Shown here piece by piece: positions 1 to 11,217 of a stretch of 64,000 bases of DNA (positions within the stretch are counted from its first letter, which is position 1; each line of letters begins with the position of its first letter). The position numbers and the translations under genes are program-made. The notes below the pieces were generated by a model, which was given only the letters and a program-made list of their open reading frames with translations, was not told the origin of the DNA and did no database searches. The stretch is from Athripsodes cinereus (lineage: Eukaryota; Arthropoda; Insecta; Trichoptera; Leptoceridae), in NCBI GenBank assembly GCA_947579605.1, contig OX388309.1:32904237-32968236 (forward strand), given 5' to 3'.

Positions 1-2054
1 ATATTAATATCTGTGTTTGAATTCGACATCTTTTAATATTTTTATTTACCCACCTTCGTAGTTATTAAAACATTATTTTTTAGTGATATTTCCACAATTG
101 GGAATATATAAAGATCATCCTAAATTACTTTTAATTAGCATTTAAAATCCGTGATGCTGCCAGCTGTCTAAGATAAGATTTTCTTTTAATATTATTAATT
201 TATTATTTATATCTAGGTGTTAGGATACTCTCAGGATGTCTGTTGTCTACAAGGCAATATTTGTACTCAAGGATTTATTATTTTACGGATTTTGAAAACG
301 AAGGAATTATGTGTTATATGTACATTTATTTTCAGTATTATTGTATGTATGTATGTACCTGTGGCTGATTTTATATAGCGCGGTCCGACACATCTAGAAC
401 TAGACTAATAACAGTGGCGCACCGCTCTACCCAATATTATACTTTTATTTAATTTACTTTACCATAACGATGGAGTATACAGTTTGAAGAGGAGTTATAT
501 GTTGAGAAGGATATTATTTGATTATTAATTTAATTACATATTTTATCGTCGAATATCATTTGTATTCTACGAACTTACTGGATTTTTCTACTTGTTCAAC
601 ATGCTGTAATTGCTGCGATATCATGGAAGGAACAAATTTGATATTTTGCATGACACTAATCATAAGTAATATTTATGTATTTATTGGTCTTAATATATTT
701 TTATTTGACTTACATGATACCTAAATTCACCTCACCATAAATATGTAGTCTTTTATAGCTAAATCTTGTCGAGATTACCTTATGGATATGGATCCCTTCT
801 GCCTATCGACACTAGACTAGCTACCTTGTGTCTATAGTGTGGGTTTGATCTATTCGTAACCACATATTTATCATTATTATTATACAATTATGCACGAGAC
901 GTATTATGTACTTTGTAGAAACATATACTATATACTAACAATTCCAGTCCTAATCCTGCTTCGAAATGTAGGTGTACCGTTAGCAAGCCCTGCTCCTATC
1001 TCTTCGATTCAGCTTTTGAGACAAGGGTCAATATGGGTCTTGCCCCGTTTCCCGCCAGGGTCCATGACAAAGCTTCTTAACATATATTTATAATTATTCT
1101 TATTATATATAGCTGCATGTTCAAATGAGTATACATATTATATGTTATTTTATATATATTCGCGAGTAGAGTTGTGCACTCGGGCTCAAAATGCGGCATG
1201 GGACAGTTTGAGACGTGAGGGAGCGGAGGCGGCGCTCCTTCAGCATGGACACAGCATGCTTTTCATGCACTAACATGGTAGTTAGCCTCTGAAAATGATG
1301 TCATAGCAATTGTGTTGAAATTTAATTAATATTCAAAAGTAATAAGGTAATGTTTTGGGGTGCGCCACTGTCCTTTACGACGCAACGAATTAGTAGGTAT
1401 GTTGTAGAACATATGTACATACATCGGCTATAGAAACTATGAAATGGTTATCTTATGTAGGGACATAGGTCGGCAACCAGTTACCATACAACATTCTCGT
1501 AATGATATAGAATAATATTATTTGAATTTTATTTTATGATGATTGTTATGTTATATTTTGTTATGTTTTATTATGCTCTATTTTTATTATGTTATTTTAC
1601 AGTATCTCAAGGTAAGTGATCTGACGTCAAAGTTGATCTCAGAGTTAATATGTATCAAAATTCATGTTTAAATTGTTTTATTGATTTTGTGATTTTGTTG
1701 TTCTTTTGATTATTGAAATGTATATTTCAGGTGACTTATTTTGCGTTTTTAAAAATACACAACGTAGGTAAAATTATCGGCAAAACACAACGTACTGGGT
1801 CCTAATCTACGAAAATAGTTAATAGATAAATCGAGACGATCACGAAAGGCCAAAATTCGTTAATTAATTTAATTAGGAATGCGATATTTCGTACGTATAT
1901 TTGCAACAATGCGAAAATTCATACAATTCTTAGCTAGTCGGATAGGGATGTAAATTCTAGTTTGGGAATCATTTATTACAGTAGGTATAGTTTAGAAGCT
2001 AGGATGTTGCAAATTCGGAGCTTAGAATGGTTTAAAATAGGTAGGATCATCACA
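1..2054 (+). repeat. 5' LTR, partial (lacks first 279 bases)
   Basis: Matches 5822-7875 without a visible difference in the lines I compared, and ends in TCATCACA at 2047-2054. The first 279 bases, seen in the 3' copy at 5542-5820, fall before the window. Short open frames at 518-724 and 890-1093 recur identically in the other LTR only because the whole LTR is duplicated. They have no recognisable domain and I do not call them genes. Confidence 0.9.
412..1370. mobile_element. hAT-like TIR segment inside the 5' LTR
   Basis: CAGTGGCGCACC at 412-423 is repeated in inverted orientation as GGTGCGCCACTG at 1359-1370. CAGTGGYG is a common hAT terminal sequence. The 959-bp segment has no transposase frame. 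The flanking 8-mers (actaataa and tcctttac) do not match as a target duplication, so this may be an old insertion or a chance TIR. Because it is in both LTRs, it was already part of the LTR when the element last moved. Confidence 0.5.
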
Positions 2055-2056
2055 AA

Positions 2057-2072
2057 TGGTGCCTTGGACCAG
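2057..2072 (+). promoter_or_regulatory. Primer-binding-like site of the LTR element
   Basis: TGGTGCCTTGGACCAG begins two bases after the CA that ends the 5' LTR. TGG would pair with the CCA end of a primer tRNA, as expected for minus-strand priming. I could not match the rest to a particular tRNA, so the primer is unknown. Confidence 0.6.
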
Positions 2073-4589
2073 AATATTATGTCTGTCATTGCAGACATAA
2101 ACTGGGTTTTTACGGAGTAGAAGTGGGTTTTGGGTTTGCGATGATAAATAACTAAAATCATGAATATTGGAGGGGGGGAGAGCATAAATGGGTTTTGAGG
2201 AGTAGAACTGGGTTATGGACAGAGGAATGTGTTTGGTTTTTGAGGGGAGGAATAAAATCTATTCTTGGTAGATGTAGTGAGAAAATTGGTTGATGATTTT
2301 TACTTCGAGAACCGCGGGTTGGTTATCCATGGATTATAGTGTTAGTCGAATTAGGCAACATGATATTATATTTATGTTTGTCTATCTATAGGTATATATC
2401 TAACATTATGCATAAGAATAGTGAACCCTTAAGAGTTCGTTCGGAATTATGTCCTTATGAATAGTCTAATAAAGAGCGCTTGTGATTCAGGTATAAAATT
2501 GGATAGGTATATATATGTTGAAATCCTGAATAGTTCTTTATTTTATTCAATAATGTATATAGGTAGGTACCAAAAATATGTACTTTCATAAGAAGATTGG
2601 GTGTTAGAAAAATGGAATATTATATTCCCAAGTAGACTTGTAAACATGAATATTAGGTATGTGGAGTTTATTTTATGTGTATGGGTAGGTATATGACTAG
2701 AGTTTTTAGGATTTTTAGATATTATAGTATTTGGGTAAAATGGATAAATAATAGGTAGGTATATAGTTTGATGTTAGTTATATGTACCAAGTGGATGTTT
2801 GTTAGGGACAAGAATTGTACCTAATTATAATAGGTATTATTATTTTTTTGGGGGATATGGTCTTAACATTTTACAGTATTTGTAAGTTAAGTGTTTGTTT
2901 TTAAACTTTTAGAATTCTGTCAAGTTAATTATTTGGGGTGTGGAATAAATTTATTATCGGGGTAAGAATGGTGAATATATTATTGAGTTTGAAATAATAT
3001 TAGACCAGATTTTATGAGTATCTGATAACATACATAATACAATATACGAATGAAGCGGATAAGTATATAGGCAATAATCGAATGATGAGGTTTTGATAAA
3101 ATCACGATTTAGGTGATTATTTTTACAGTTATATGTTAAACGGTTAGCTGGAAGAAATAGTGGATATTCATTCTTACAGGCTCAGGTTGGAGGGGATAAC
3201 CTACACTCTTTTAAGCCCGGGGGGGGGCAAAACCAAGGGCTTCACATTGGATAACGTTGGAACTCTTTGTGTACCCTGAAAGGTGGTATCTATCATTTTA
3301 AAATGGAGGACTGGAAGAAGAAACGAATTTATGAAAATATTCTAAGAAGAAAGAGGCTGGTGTTCGCTGATATAACACATCGTGTCTTCCAAATAGAGAA
3401 ATAAGATGTACAACCTATATATACTAAGATATTAATTAATACGTTATAATATTTAAAACCAAGAACGAGAGTGGAAATAATATTATTACTGGAATGACAA
3501 AAAACTATAGTTTTAAATAAAGATGCAAGCAGATAGGTATACGGGATATTATAGTACCTAACGGGATGTATACGATCAGTGGTTGTTAAACTGTATGCCT
3601 GATATTGTGATGTTGCTGAATGGAACAAAGAAACCTGAGACAAAGGGTATTAGGAATTATGCGTGCGCTAAAATGAGATAATTATTTCAATTGAATATTT
3701 ATTGGTAGGATAACAACATGATTTACTTGCAAGAAACTTGGTGGAAAGTTTGGACAGCGATGATAGAAGTTTTATGGAAACCAAAAGACGACTAGATAGG
3801 ATTGTGTAGCATTGTATCCTCTCTGTTAACCCAAAAGAGAGTGGTGTACAATAACGTAAATTGCTGGAGAGGACTAATGTAAGAAGAAAGGACAACGCTA
3901 TGATGTAACCGGTTGGGAATCGCTTGTGGACATATAGATGTCCCAAATGGAATAAACTATTTAATGTGTTATAATTTTAAAATTGTGGTGTCAAATATTA
4001 TAATAATATTATTCAATAGTGTTAGAGTGAAGATGTGAACTATAAAGTGTTTAGTTATTATTATTTTACAAGTGGAACGAATATTATGATATGTGCGTAT
4101 GGAGTTACAATTGTGTGTATTATATTTAGTTGTGTGTGTGATATAGTTTGAAATAGATAAGTGTTTTTTTTTCAGGACTTTTGAAATGAATGAGGACGGT
4201 TCATATATATATACCTAATATGTAGGTATATACATTAGGTGACTGTTATATTGGATACAAGGGAAATTCTATATACCTATTATAGAATAACATATTGGGA
4301 TGTATTATGTAGATATTGTCAATGCAACTCGTTTAAATATTGCGTTTTGTATCTTATATGCGTGAATGTGCGTAAACACATTGAGGGAGGGGTTCCCACC
4401 ACTTACCCCTGGATGTTCAAGAACATAGTACGTTATCTTCCTTTTAATTATTTGTGGTATTATTATAGGTGATTTTAGGTACATAATTATAGGTATTTTG
4501 AGTTAGCTGTTCGCGTTTGAAATTATTTAGGCACTTTGTCAACATATTATCACACATTTTGCTGGTTAGCGGGAGGATGTTGCACTACT

Positions 4590-4790
4590 TGTAGAATTAT
4601 GTGGCTTGATCACGTGGATCGAATTCTTATGGAAGGCCGCGTGTTGAGTAGGAGAAATCGGTATGAATTGTGTGAGGGATTGTAAGGCAGTGATGGAGGC
4701 GAGGGATGTGTGCCAAGATAGAAGGATTTGTCGTTTGGTTCTCTCTGTCTACCCCATCTGAGACGCAGCGTGATGGTGCTGAGAGATGAA
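4590..4790 (+). repeat. Tail of the 'GHVERM' LINE family, inside the LTR element
   Basis: The words cttgatcacgtggatcgaa, the region around 4640-4730 and ctctctgtctacccca are diverged versions of the LINE tail seen at 14985-15150, 28141-28275 and 32600-32770. No reading frame survives. It was presumably captured by an ancestor of the LTR element. Confidence 0.65.
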
Positions 4791-4804
4791 TGGTTATTTA
4801 GGAT

Positions 4805-5040
4805 GGGTTGCCGGTGGAGAGTTGGTCTCCCACTTTTTCCGTGAGTCTTCGTGTGTTCTGTGGGAGGACGGGTGTTCTAGGAAATTAAGACATTTAGCAT
4901 CTTGGATTCAGCGATGAGGTTTGCCGCCGTCATGAATGTTCTGAATTGGTACGGAGAGGACGATTTGCATGTCTATTTGTGTGCTGCAGGACTACTGGTT
5001 GCATCGGCAAAGGAATCATGGATATGAGACATCTGGCGAG
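4805..5040 (+). repeat. (TAG)n-family short retroposon, copy 1 (captured, 3' end degraded)
   Basis: Shares ordered blocks with other copies: gagttggtctcccact, then ctaggaaattaagacattta, then gcgatgaggtttgcc, then gaggacgatttgcatgt. The terminal CCGTGATGGTATAGTAGTAG seen in other copies is absent, so the end was lost or diverged. Confidence 0.6.
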
Positions 5041-5530
5041 TAGTACAGGATTGGTGTTACCAGCGAATTGGATCACCCTGAAGAATGCATATATGGACTA
5101 TAAAGAACCACACGACTATGAATAATTATAATGATGTGTGAACATGATTACATGAAAAGGAATTTTAACAAAATGCAACTTGGATATTAAAGTATTGGCA
5201 CAAACTTGTTATTATTATTTTATGTTCTATAGATGTTATGACATAAAATAATAACGAAACTCGAAATAATAAAATATAACAGATTATTAAAATATTATGT
5301 TATGTTGGGACAATAATATTGAACGAGTATATCTCAAGTGGTAGCGTTGGGGTGTATTATAATTATTGATGACTTGAATAGAGGAGCACAGCTGACGAGG
5401 TACCTACGACCTATCGGAATATACAGTGGCGGACTCGAAAGTTGGAATTAAATAATTATGAAAAATAATTAGAAAGTAAATAATTGTTTGTGAGATAATG
5501 CCTCATCCATTTTGTCTTCAGCATGATCTC

Positions 5531-5541
5531 AAGGGGGGGTA
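5531..5541 (+). promoter_or_regulatory. Polypurine tract
   Basis: AAGGGGGGGTA ends at the base before the 3' LTR start (TGTGATGA at 5542). This is the expected place for the plus-strand primer of an LTR retroelement. Confidence 0.65.
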
Positions 5542-7875
5542 TGTGATGAAATGAATATATACAAGACGGTGTATATTATTTTTATATACCTAGATCGTAT
5601 ATTTGTAGTAGGTAATTAATTTGGGAATGAGGCAATCTCAAGTGGTTGTTGAACACAACTATCTATGTAGGGGACAGATAGAGATATATTTCGGTGTGTG
5701 TCTGGAAGAGATGGATGTAGTTTTTTTGTTGCTTTGGGTCGACATTTTCAGGGTCTGAAGAGAGAGTACTTATTACTCGTGGCAGTTTAGTTTTGAATCC
5801 AGAGGGAGGTGGGACTGAATCATATTAATATCTGTGTTTGAATTCGACATCTTTTAATATTTTTATTTACCCACCTTCGTAGTTATTAAAACATTATTTT
5901 TTAGTGATATTTCCACAATTGGGAATATATAAAGATCATCCTAAATTACTTTTAATTAGCATTTAAAATCCGTGATGCTGCCAGCTGTCTAAGATAAGAT
6001 TTTCTTTTAATATTATTAATTTATTATTTATATCTAGGTGTTAGGATACTCTCAGGATGTCTGTTGTCTACAAGGCAATATTTGTACTCAAGGATTTATT
6101 ATTTTACGGATTTTGAAAACGAAGGAATTATGTGTTATATGTACATTTATTTTCAGTATTATTGTATGTATGTATGTACCTGTGGCTGATTTTATATAGC
6201 GCGGTCCGACACATCTAGAACTAGACTAATAACAGTGGCGCACCGCTCTACCCAATATTATACTTTTATTTAATTTACTTTACCATAACGATGGAGTATA
6301 CAGTTTGAAGAGGAGTTATATGTTGAGAAGGATATTATTTGATTATTAATTTAATTACATATTTTATCGTCGAATATCATTTGTATTCTACGAACTTACT
6401 GGATTTTTCTACTTGTTCAACATGCTGTAATTGCTGCGATATCATGGAAGGAACAAATTTGATATTTTGCATGACACTAATCATAAGTAATATTTATGTA
6501 TTTATTGGTCTTAATATATTTTTATTTGACTTACATGATACCTAAATTCACCTCACCATAAATATGTAGTCTTTTATAGCTAAATCTTGTCGAGATTACC
6601 TTATGGATATGGATCCCTTCTGCCTATCGACACTAGACTAGCTACCTTGTGTCTATAGTGTGGGTTTGATCTATTCGTAACCACATATTTATCATTATTA
6701 TTATACAATTATGCACGAGACGTATTATGTACTTTGTAGAAACATATACTATATACTAACAATTCCAGTCCTAATCCTGCTTCGAAATGTAGGTGTACCG
6801 TTAGCAAGCCCTGCTCCTATCTCTTCGATTCAGCTTTTGAGACAAGGGTCAATATGGGTCTTGCCCCGTTTCCCGCCAGGGTCCATGACAAAGCTTCTTA
6901 ACATATATTTATAATTATTCTTATTATATATAGCTGCATGTTCAAATGAGTATACATATTATATGTTATTTTATATATATTCGCGAGTAGAGTTGTGCAC
7001 TCGGGCTCAAAATGCGGCATGGGACAGTTTGAGACGTGAGGGAGCGGAGGCGGCGCTCCTTCAGCATGGACACAGCATGCTTTTCATGCACTAACATGGT
7101 AGTTAGCCTCTGAAAATGATGTCATAGCAATTGTGTTGAAATTTAATTAATATTCAAAAGTAATAAGGTAATGTTTTGGGGTGCGCCACTGTCCTTTACG
7201 ACGCAACGAATTAGTAGGTATGTTGTAGAACATATGTACATACATCGGCTATAGAAACTATGAAATGGTTATCTTATGTAGGGACATAGGTCGGCAACCA
7301 GTTACCATACAACATTCTCGTAATGATATAGAATAATATTATTTGAATTTTATTTTATGATGATTGTTATGTTATATTTTGTTATGTTTTATTATGCTCT
7401 ATTTTTATTATGTTATTTTACAGTATCTCAAGGTAAGTGATCTGACGTCAAAGTTGATCTCAGAGTTAATATGTATCAAAATTCATGTTTAAATTGTTTT
7501 ATTGATTTTGTGATTTTGTTGTTCTTTTGATTATTGAAATGTATATTTCAGGTGACTTATTTTGCGTTTTTAAAAATACACAACGTAGGTAAAATTATCG
7601 GCAAAACACAACGTACTGGGTCCTAATCTACGAAAATAGTTAATAGATAAATCGAGACGATCACGAAAGGCCAAAATTCGTTAATTAATTTAATTAGGAA
7701 TGCGATATTTCGTACGTATATTTGCAACAATGCGAAAATTCATACAATTCTTAGCTAGTCGGATAGGGATGTAAATTCTAGTTTGGGAATCATTTATTAC
7801 AGTAGGTATAGTTTAGAAGCTAGGATGTTGCAAATTCGGAGCTTAGAATGGTTTAAAATAGGTAGGATCATCACA
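5542..7875 (+). repeat. 3' LTR, complete, 2334 bp
   Basis: Starts TGTGATGA and ends TCATCACA, a perfect 8-bp inverted repeat. Its last 2054 bases correspond to window positions 1-2054. Identity of the LTRs is the usual sign of recent insertion, because the two copies are made identical during reverse transcription. The hAT-like TIR segment recurs here at 6233-7191. Sequence to the right (ataggtac...) is the insertion target. Confidence 0.88.
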
Positions 7876-8190
7876 ATAGGTACATAACTTTGACTTGCAT
7901 TACACGTGTAGAGACACGTTGCTTGTGTAGAGACACGTTGCTGTCCTGATGCTAAGTCCAGACGCCTTCCAACTTTATCCATGTTATTAAAAGCCCCGCT
8001 AGCAGCTTCTATGTGGATTGGTAAAACCGACCGGAGATATTCCTCTGGCGTTATGGTTGCTCCCGGGTACCTGAATTTGTTAACCAGAGATTTTTGGGAA
8101 AATCCAACCATTAGTGGGGTGTGATTACTCTTACATGCACTATAAAAAGTATGCATATCATAAAAAATAAACCTCGAATACATTCCTATT
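7876..8190 (-). pseudogene. Unassigned coding-like fragment cut by the LTR insertion
   Basis: On the minus strand an open frame runs from 8183 into the LTR end. Its residues outside the LTR include a stretch rich in ordinary globular composition (NKFRYPGATITPEEYLRSV, then LPIHIEAASGAFNNMDKVG), unlike the low-complexity frames of this AT-rich window. I do not recognise the family. An exon or an unknown transposon protein is possible. At the 3' end an 18-bp word, gtgtagagacacgttgct, occurs twice with a 19-bp period (7906-7923 and 7925-7942), which would shift the frame. The last codons are supplied by the LTR, so the natural C-terminus is missing. Confidence 0.35.
7906..7942 (+). repeat. Two-unit 19-bp tandem repeat
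   Basis: gtgtagagacacgttgct occurs at 7906-7923 and 7925-7942 with one spacer base. A 19-bp step is not a multiple of three, so it disrupts the minus-strand open frame it lies in. Confidence 0.8.
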
Positions 8191-8325
8191 AAATAAAATG
8201 GTTATCGAAGGAGACCCGCCGTCCACTCGGATGCCGCAAAAGTCTGGGTACTTCCATTTATTAGAAATTCTGCACTTAACGAATCTTGTTCACATCAAAC
8301 TAAATTGTAAGCTAAAAACCTTTCA

Positions 8326-8405
8326 ATTTTTTTTTCAAGATATAAATCTGGGTTTTGTTATAAACCCAAATACAACCTTTTACACTTTTCACAGTAAGCT
8401 AAAAG
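8326..8405 (-). repeat. 3' part of a tRNA-derived SINE (family S1)
   Basis: Matches the 3' half of the SINE at 54651-54812 in inverted orientation: gggttttgttataaaccca, the acacttttcacagtaagct block and aagctt. The tRNA-like head is absent. Bases 8406-8821 next to it hold nothing I can identify. Confidence 0.65.
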
Positions 8406-8821
8406 CTTAAACAAACGATTTATTACACGAAGGTTTCACAATATCTGTAATATATGTACTTTTTGTATTATTCCAATAGAATTAAGCATCAAGAACACAA
8501 TATCACCACACGTGGAGACTCACAAAGGATTAATACCCTGATATTATCTTATCATAATACTAATGAGATGTTATATAATATTTACAGGTATTAATGAATA
8601 AACATCTCTGAAGATCGTCTGGTGAATGGAAGAATATTATGTTATTCTAATAATTCATCGGTACATAATTAAATAGGGGTATTGTTTACAAATAAGTAAT
8701 GTGATTTAGTAGAACAGATAAACGTGTCAAACATTGAATTAAATATATTCTAGTCAGCTGTTTATGAGAGTGTATGAAAATAGTACCAAACAAAATAAAT
8801 ATAGAATTAAAATAGATTTAA

Positions 8822-9015
8822 AATAAAACACTGTATTACTTTCACTATGAATAATATTTGACTCTTACCTATTATCTCATAATATTATTGTAAACGTCTG
8901 TAAATTTTTCTTCCTTGTATTTAGTTTCTAATAAAAATTCGCTGATGATGGGTGTCTACCCGAAAGGCCTCTGAGTCAAATATTATTCATAGTGAAAGTA
9001 ATGCAGTGTTTTATT
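8822..9015 (+). mobile_element. Foldback element with hammerhead-like motif (non-autonomous, Penelope-terminus type)
   Basis: 43-bp arms at 8822-8864 and 8973-9015 are inverted copies with one mismatch. Between them is an AT-rich spacer and a hammerhead-like core at 8937-8976. The right arm abuts the truncated 5' end of the following LINE. No coding sequence is present. The combination of inverted arms and one hammerhead resembles the termini at 23368-24132. Confidence 0.65.
8937..8976 (+). ncRNA. Hammerhead-ribozyme-like motif HH1
   Basis: CTGATGA at 8942-8948. One extra T. Stem II GGGT (8950-8953) with ACCC (8958-8961), loop GTCT. GAA at 8962-8964. Stem III is the palindrome AGGCCT (8965-8970), then H17 = C (8971). 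Stem I ATTCG (8937-8941) can pair with TGAGT (8972-8976), including two G-U pairs. All conserved core bases are present. The palindromic stem III suggests cleavage as a dimer, as described for Penelope-like elements. The extra T before stem II is non-canonical, and activity is untested. Confidence 0.6.
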
Positions 9016-9074
9016 AAAAAAAAATAATACGCACTTTCGCAAAGTTATTTCAATCCAAATAAATATAGCTTTTA

Positions 9075-9290
9075 TTGAATGACTTGTTAAAGGCAGCCAA
9101 ATTGTCAATACCGAGAGGCTGTAGAAAATATTTATTTCCCGGGTGGACTACAGAAAGCGAAAATCTCCTCAAAAAATATAACGAAACCTGTAACCCTGAT
9201 GATGGTGCTCTACTGCTTAAGTCCTTAGATGAAGGTAGAAAAATGAGATGGAATAAGCTGATGGAAAAATGTGAATTTCCAACATTCTAG
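9075..9290 (+). pseudogene. LINE polyprotein, N-terminal piece before the frameshift
   Basis: About 71 codons, opening without an ATG (first codon TTG after an in-frame stop), which fits truncation and not a true start. Its end (EKCEFPTF then stop) overlaps the start of the next frame, whose NFQHSSRKAWNLL gives the expected continuation. A one-base indel near 9265-9285 therefore separates the two. The fragment is the linker upstream of the reverse transcriptase. Confidence 0.7.
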
Positions 9291-11217
9291 TAGGAAAGCG
9301 TGGAACTTACTACGTAAACTTGGGACCGCGAACAACTGTGTCAAAACCCCCGCCAAAATCTCCGCAAATGATGTCGTGCGAGTCATTATGAACAACAGTA
9401 AAGTTGATCAAACGCCCGAAGCAGATAACAAATTCAACCGCTTCAGTAAACTGATGGGCAAAGAAACCAAATACTACCCTGGAAAAATCAACCCGATATC
9501 ATTAGCTGAGATAAATGTAGCTTTAAAAAATACAAAATCTGGAAAAGTTGCGGGTAAAGATGAAATTTTACCAGAATTCCTAAAGAATACGGGGCTAAAA
9601 GTTAGACAATGGCTTGCAAATTTATTTACGGATTGCATGGCTAAGGGACGTGTCCCCAAAGCATGGAAAGAAGCTAAGATCTCAGCCATACTCAAACCAA
9701 ACAAATCCCCAAATGATCCAAAAAGCTACCGACCCATCTCACTTCTCAGTACAACATACAAACTGCTTGAACGAGTACTTCTTAGCAGAATATCAGCTAT
9801 TGTAGATCCTAAACTACCAAAAGAACAAGCAGGATTTAGACCTGGACGTAGCTGTAGTGACCAAGTATTAGCCTTAACAACACACATTGAAGGAGGCTTC
9901 CAGAAGGGAAAAAAGACAGTTGTGACGCTCTTAGATCTATCAGCTGCATATGATACTGTCTGGCAAAAAGGACTTATTAATAAGCTTCAAAACCTCTACC
10001 AATGTCCATTCACTACAAAACTGGTAGAAAACATGCTAAAAAATAGGTCTTTTCGCGTACATATTGATAAGGATATCAGCCGTACTTTCTATCCCAAGAA
10101 TGGACTTCCACAGGGATCTGTACTGGCTCCTTTACTCTTTAACATCTATACATCAGATATACCGCAAATCCAATCCAGAATGTTCACATATGCAGATGAT
10201 ATAGCTATTGCGTCACAAGAAAAATCTGATGAAAAAGCCGCAGAAATCTTAAACAGCGACCTTCTCGTTATGGAAGAATACTTCAAAAAATGGAAACTTA
10301 AGCCAAACCCAAACAAAACAACCGTTACATCTTTCCATCTCCACAATGCACAGGCGAGAAAAGAAGTTGATGTCTACTTTGGAGGAAGCAGAATACATAA
10401 TGAAGCACACCCTCGTTATCTAGGTGTTACACTGGACAGAGCACTAACATACAAGGCTCATCTTGAAACCCTCCAGCAAAAAGTAAAGAGTAGACTTAAT
10501 GTGCTATATAAACTCGCCGGAACTACGTGGGGATGTGATGCCCGAACATTGAAAACTGCGGGAATCGGTTTGGTTTACTCAGCCGCAGAGTATTGTTCAC
10601 CAGTGTGGCTAAAAAGTGCACATACAAAACTCATAGACACCCAACTAAATGAAGCTATGAGAATTATCAGTGGTACTCTCAAACCAACTCCTCTACCTTG
10701 GCTCCCAGTGCTCTCCAATATACCGCCCGCACATCTCAGGCGTGAAGAAGCACTATACAGAGAACACCAGAAAATCATTAATAATCCAGATCTCCCTATA
10801 CATATAGATATAGAACATCCACCTAAATATCGACTAAAATCGCGGCATCCATATTGGATTACAGCTGCAAGCGATAGACAACCAACTGATGACAAATGGC
10901 GAGATCTGTGGGCAACGACAAGGGTGAAAAACCGTAACCTGGTTGCAGATCCAACTGTACAGCTTCCAGGCTCTACTTTGCCCAGAAAACTCTGGTGCAC
11001 GCTGAACAGACTAAGGAGTGGGGTCGGATGCACAGCATCACACCTACATCAATGGGGACTCGCAGACTCTCCGTTATGTGTGTGTGGTGCTGACCAAACA
11101 ACAGACCACGTGGTGAACATATGTCCCCGATATTCATACGATGGCGGGTTGCAAGCACTTAGTTTAGGGTCGGACGACGCGATCTCATGGCTGCGGGATC
11201 TTGAGATACGAATATAA
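9271..11217 (+). pseudogene. LINE reverse transcriptase with C-terminal Cys/His motif
   Basis: A 648-codon frame with all main reverse-transcriptase blocks: KEAKISAILKPNKSPNDP and YRPISLLSTTYKLLER, then EQAGFRPGRSCSDQ, LLDLSAAYDTVWQKGL, GLPQGSVLAPLLFNIYTSD, and the catalytic YADD near residue 307. A thumb region follows (RYLGVTLDRALTYKAHL, and a YCSPVWLKSA block). The C-terminus has C-V-C-G...H-V-V-N-I-C (C-x-C-x7-H-x4-C), a putative nucleic-acid-binding motif. In a complete element this protein would nick the target and reverse-transcribe its own RNA, but here the endonuclease is gone and the frame is broken upstream. The ATG at 9271 is not the real start. The long uninterrupted frame suggests fairly recent insertion. 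Confidence 0.88.

Larger units (their letters stand above)
2055..5541 (+). other. Internal region of the LTR element, non-coding
   Basis: This is AT-rich sequence between PBS and PPT. The longest open frames (about 104, 92 and 77 codons) show no gag or pol motifs. From about 4590 to 5060 it contains two repeats found elsewhere in the window: a LINE 3' tail followed directly by a member of the (TAG)n short-retroposon family. Both are in the element's own orientation. The rest matches nothing else in the window that I can see. Confidence 0.75.
1..7875 (+). mobile_element. LARD-like non-autonomous LTR retrotransposon (5' end outside window)
   Basis: Positions 1-2054 recur at 5822-7875 with a constant offset of 5821 and no difference in the stretches I compared. 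The repeat is the LTR. The complete 3' copy starts TGTGATGA (5542) and ends TCATCACA (7875), a perfect 8-bp terminal inverted repeat with the usual TG...CA ends. The window opens 279 bases inside the 5' LTR, so the full element would be about 8155 bp. Two bases after the 5' LTR is a TGG-starting primer-binding-like site, and a G-rich tract precedes the 3' LTR. The 3487-bp internal region has no open frame longer than about 100 codons and no gag, protease, reverse transcriptase or integrase motif, so it would depend on proteins supplied in trans. Orientation follows from PBS and PPT order. The superfamily (Gypsy, BEL or Copia) cannot be assigned. The 5' target duplication lies outside the window. 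Confidence 0.88.

Noticed and set aside
518..7100. Repeated open frames of 68 and 67 codons at 518-724/6339-6545 and 890-1093/6711-6914 as conserved genes
   Set aside because: They are identical only because they lie in the two LTRs. No domain, and composition is that of AT-rich non-coding sequence.
1..7875. The 2-kb direct repeat as a segmental duplication or assembly error
   Set aside because: TG...CA ends with a perfect 8-bp inverted repeat, plus PBS-like and PPT sites exactly at the junctions, fit an LTR element better. An assembly error cannot be fully excluded without reads.
8600..8640. ctgaagatcgtctggtgaat as another hammerhead
   Set aside because: No GAA follows a stem II and there is no palindromic stem III.
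10575..11033. A 152-codon minus-strand open frame
   Set aside because: Antisense of the reverse-transcriptase coding region; no independent domain.
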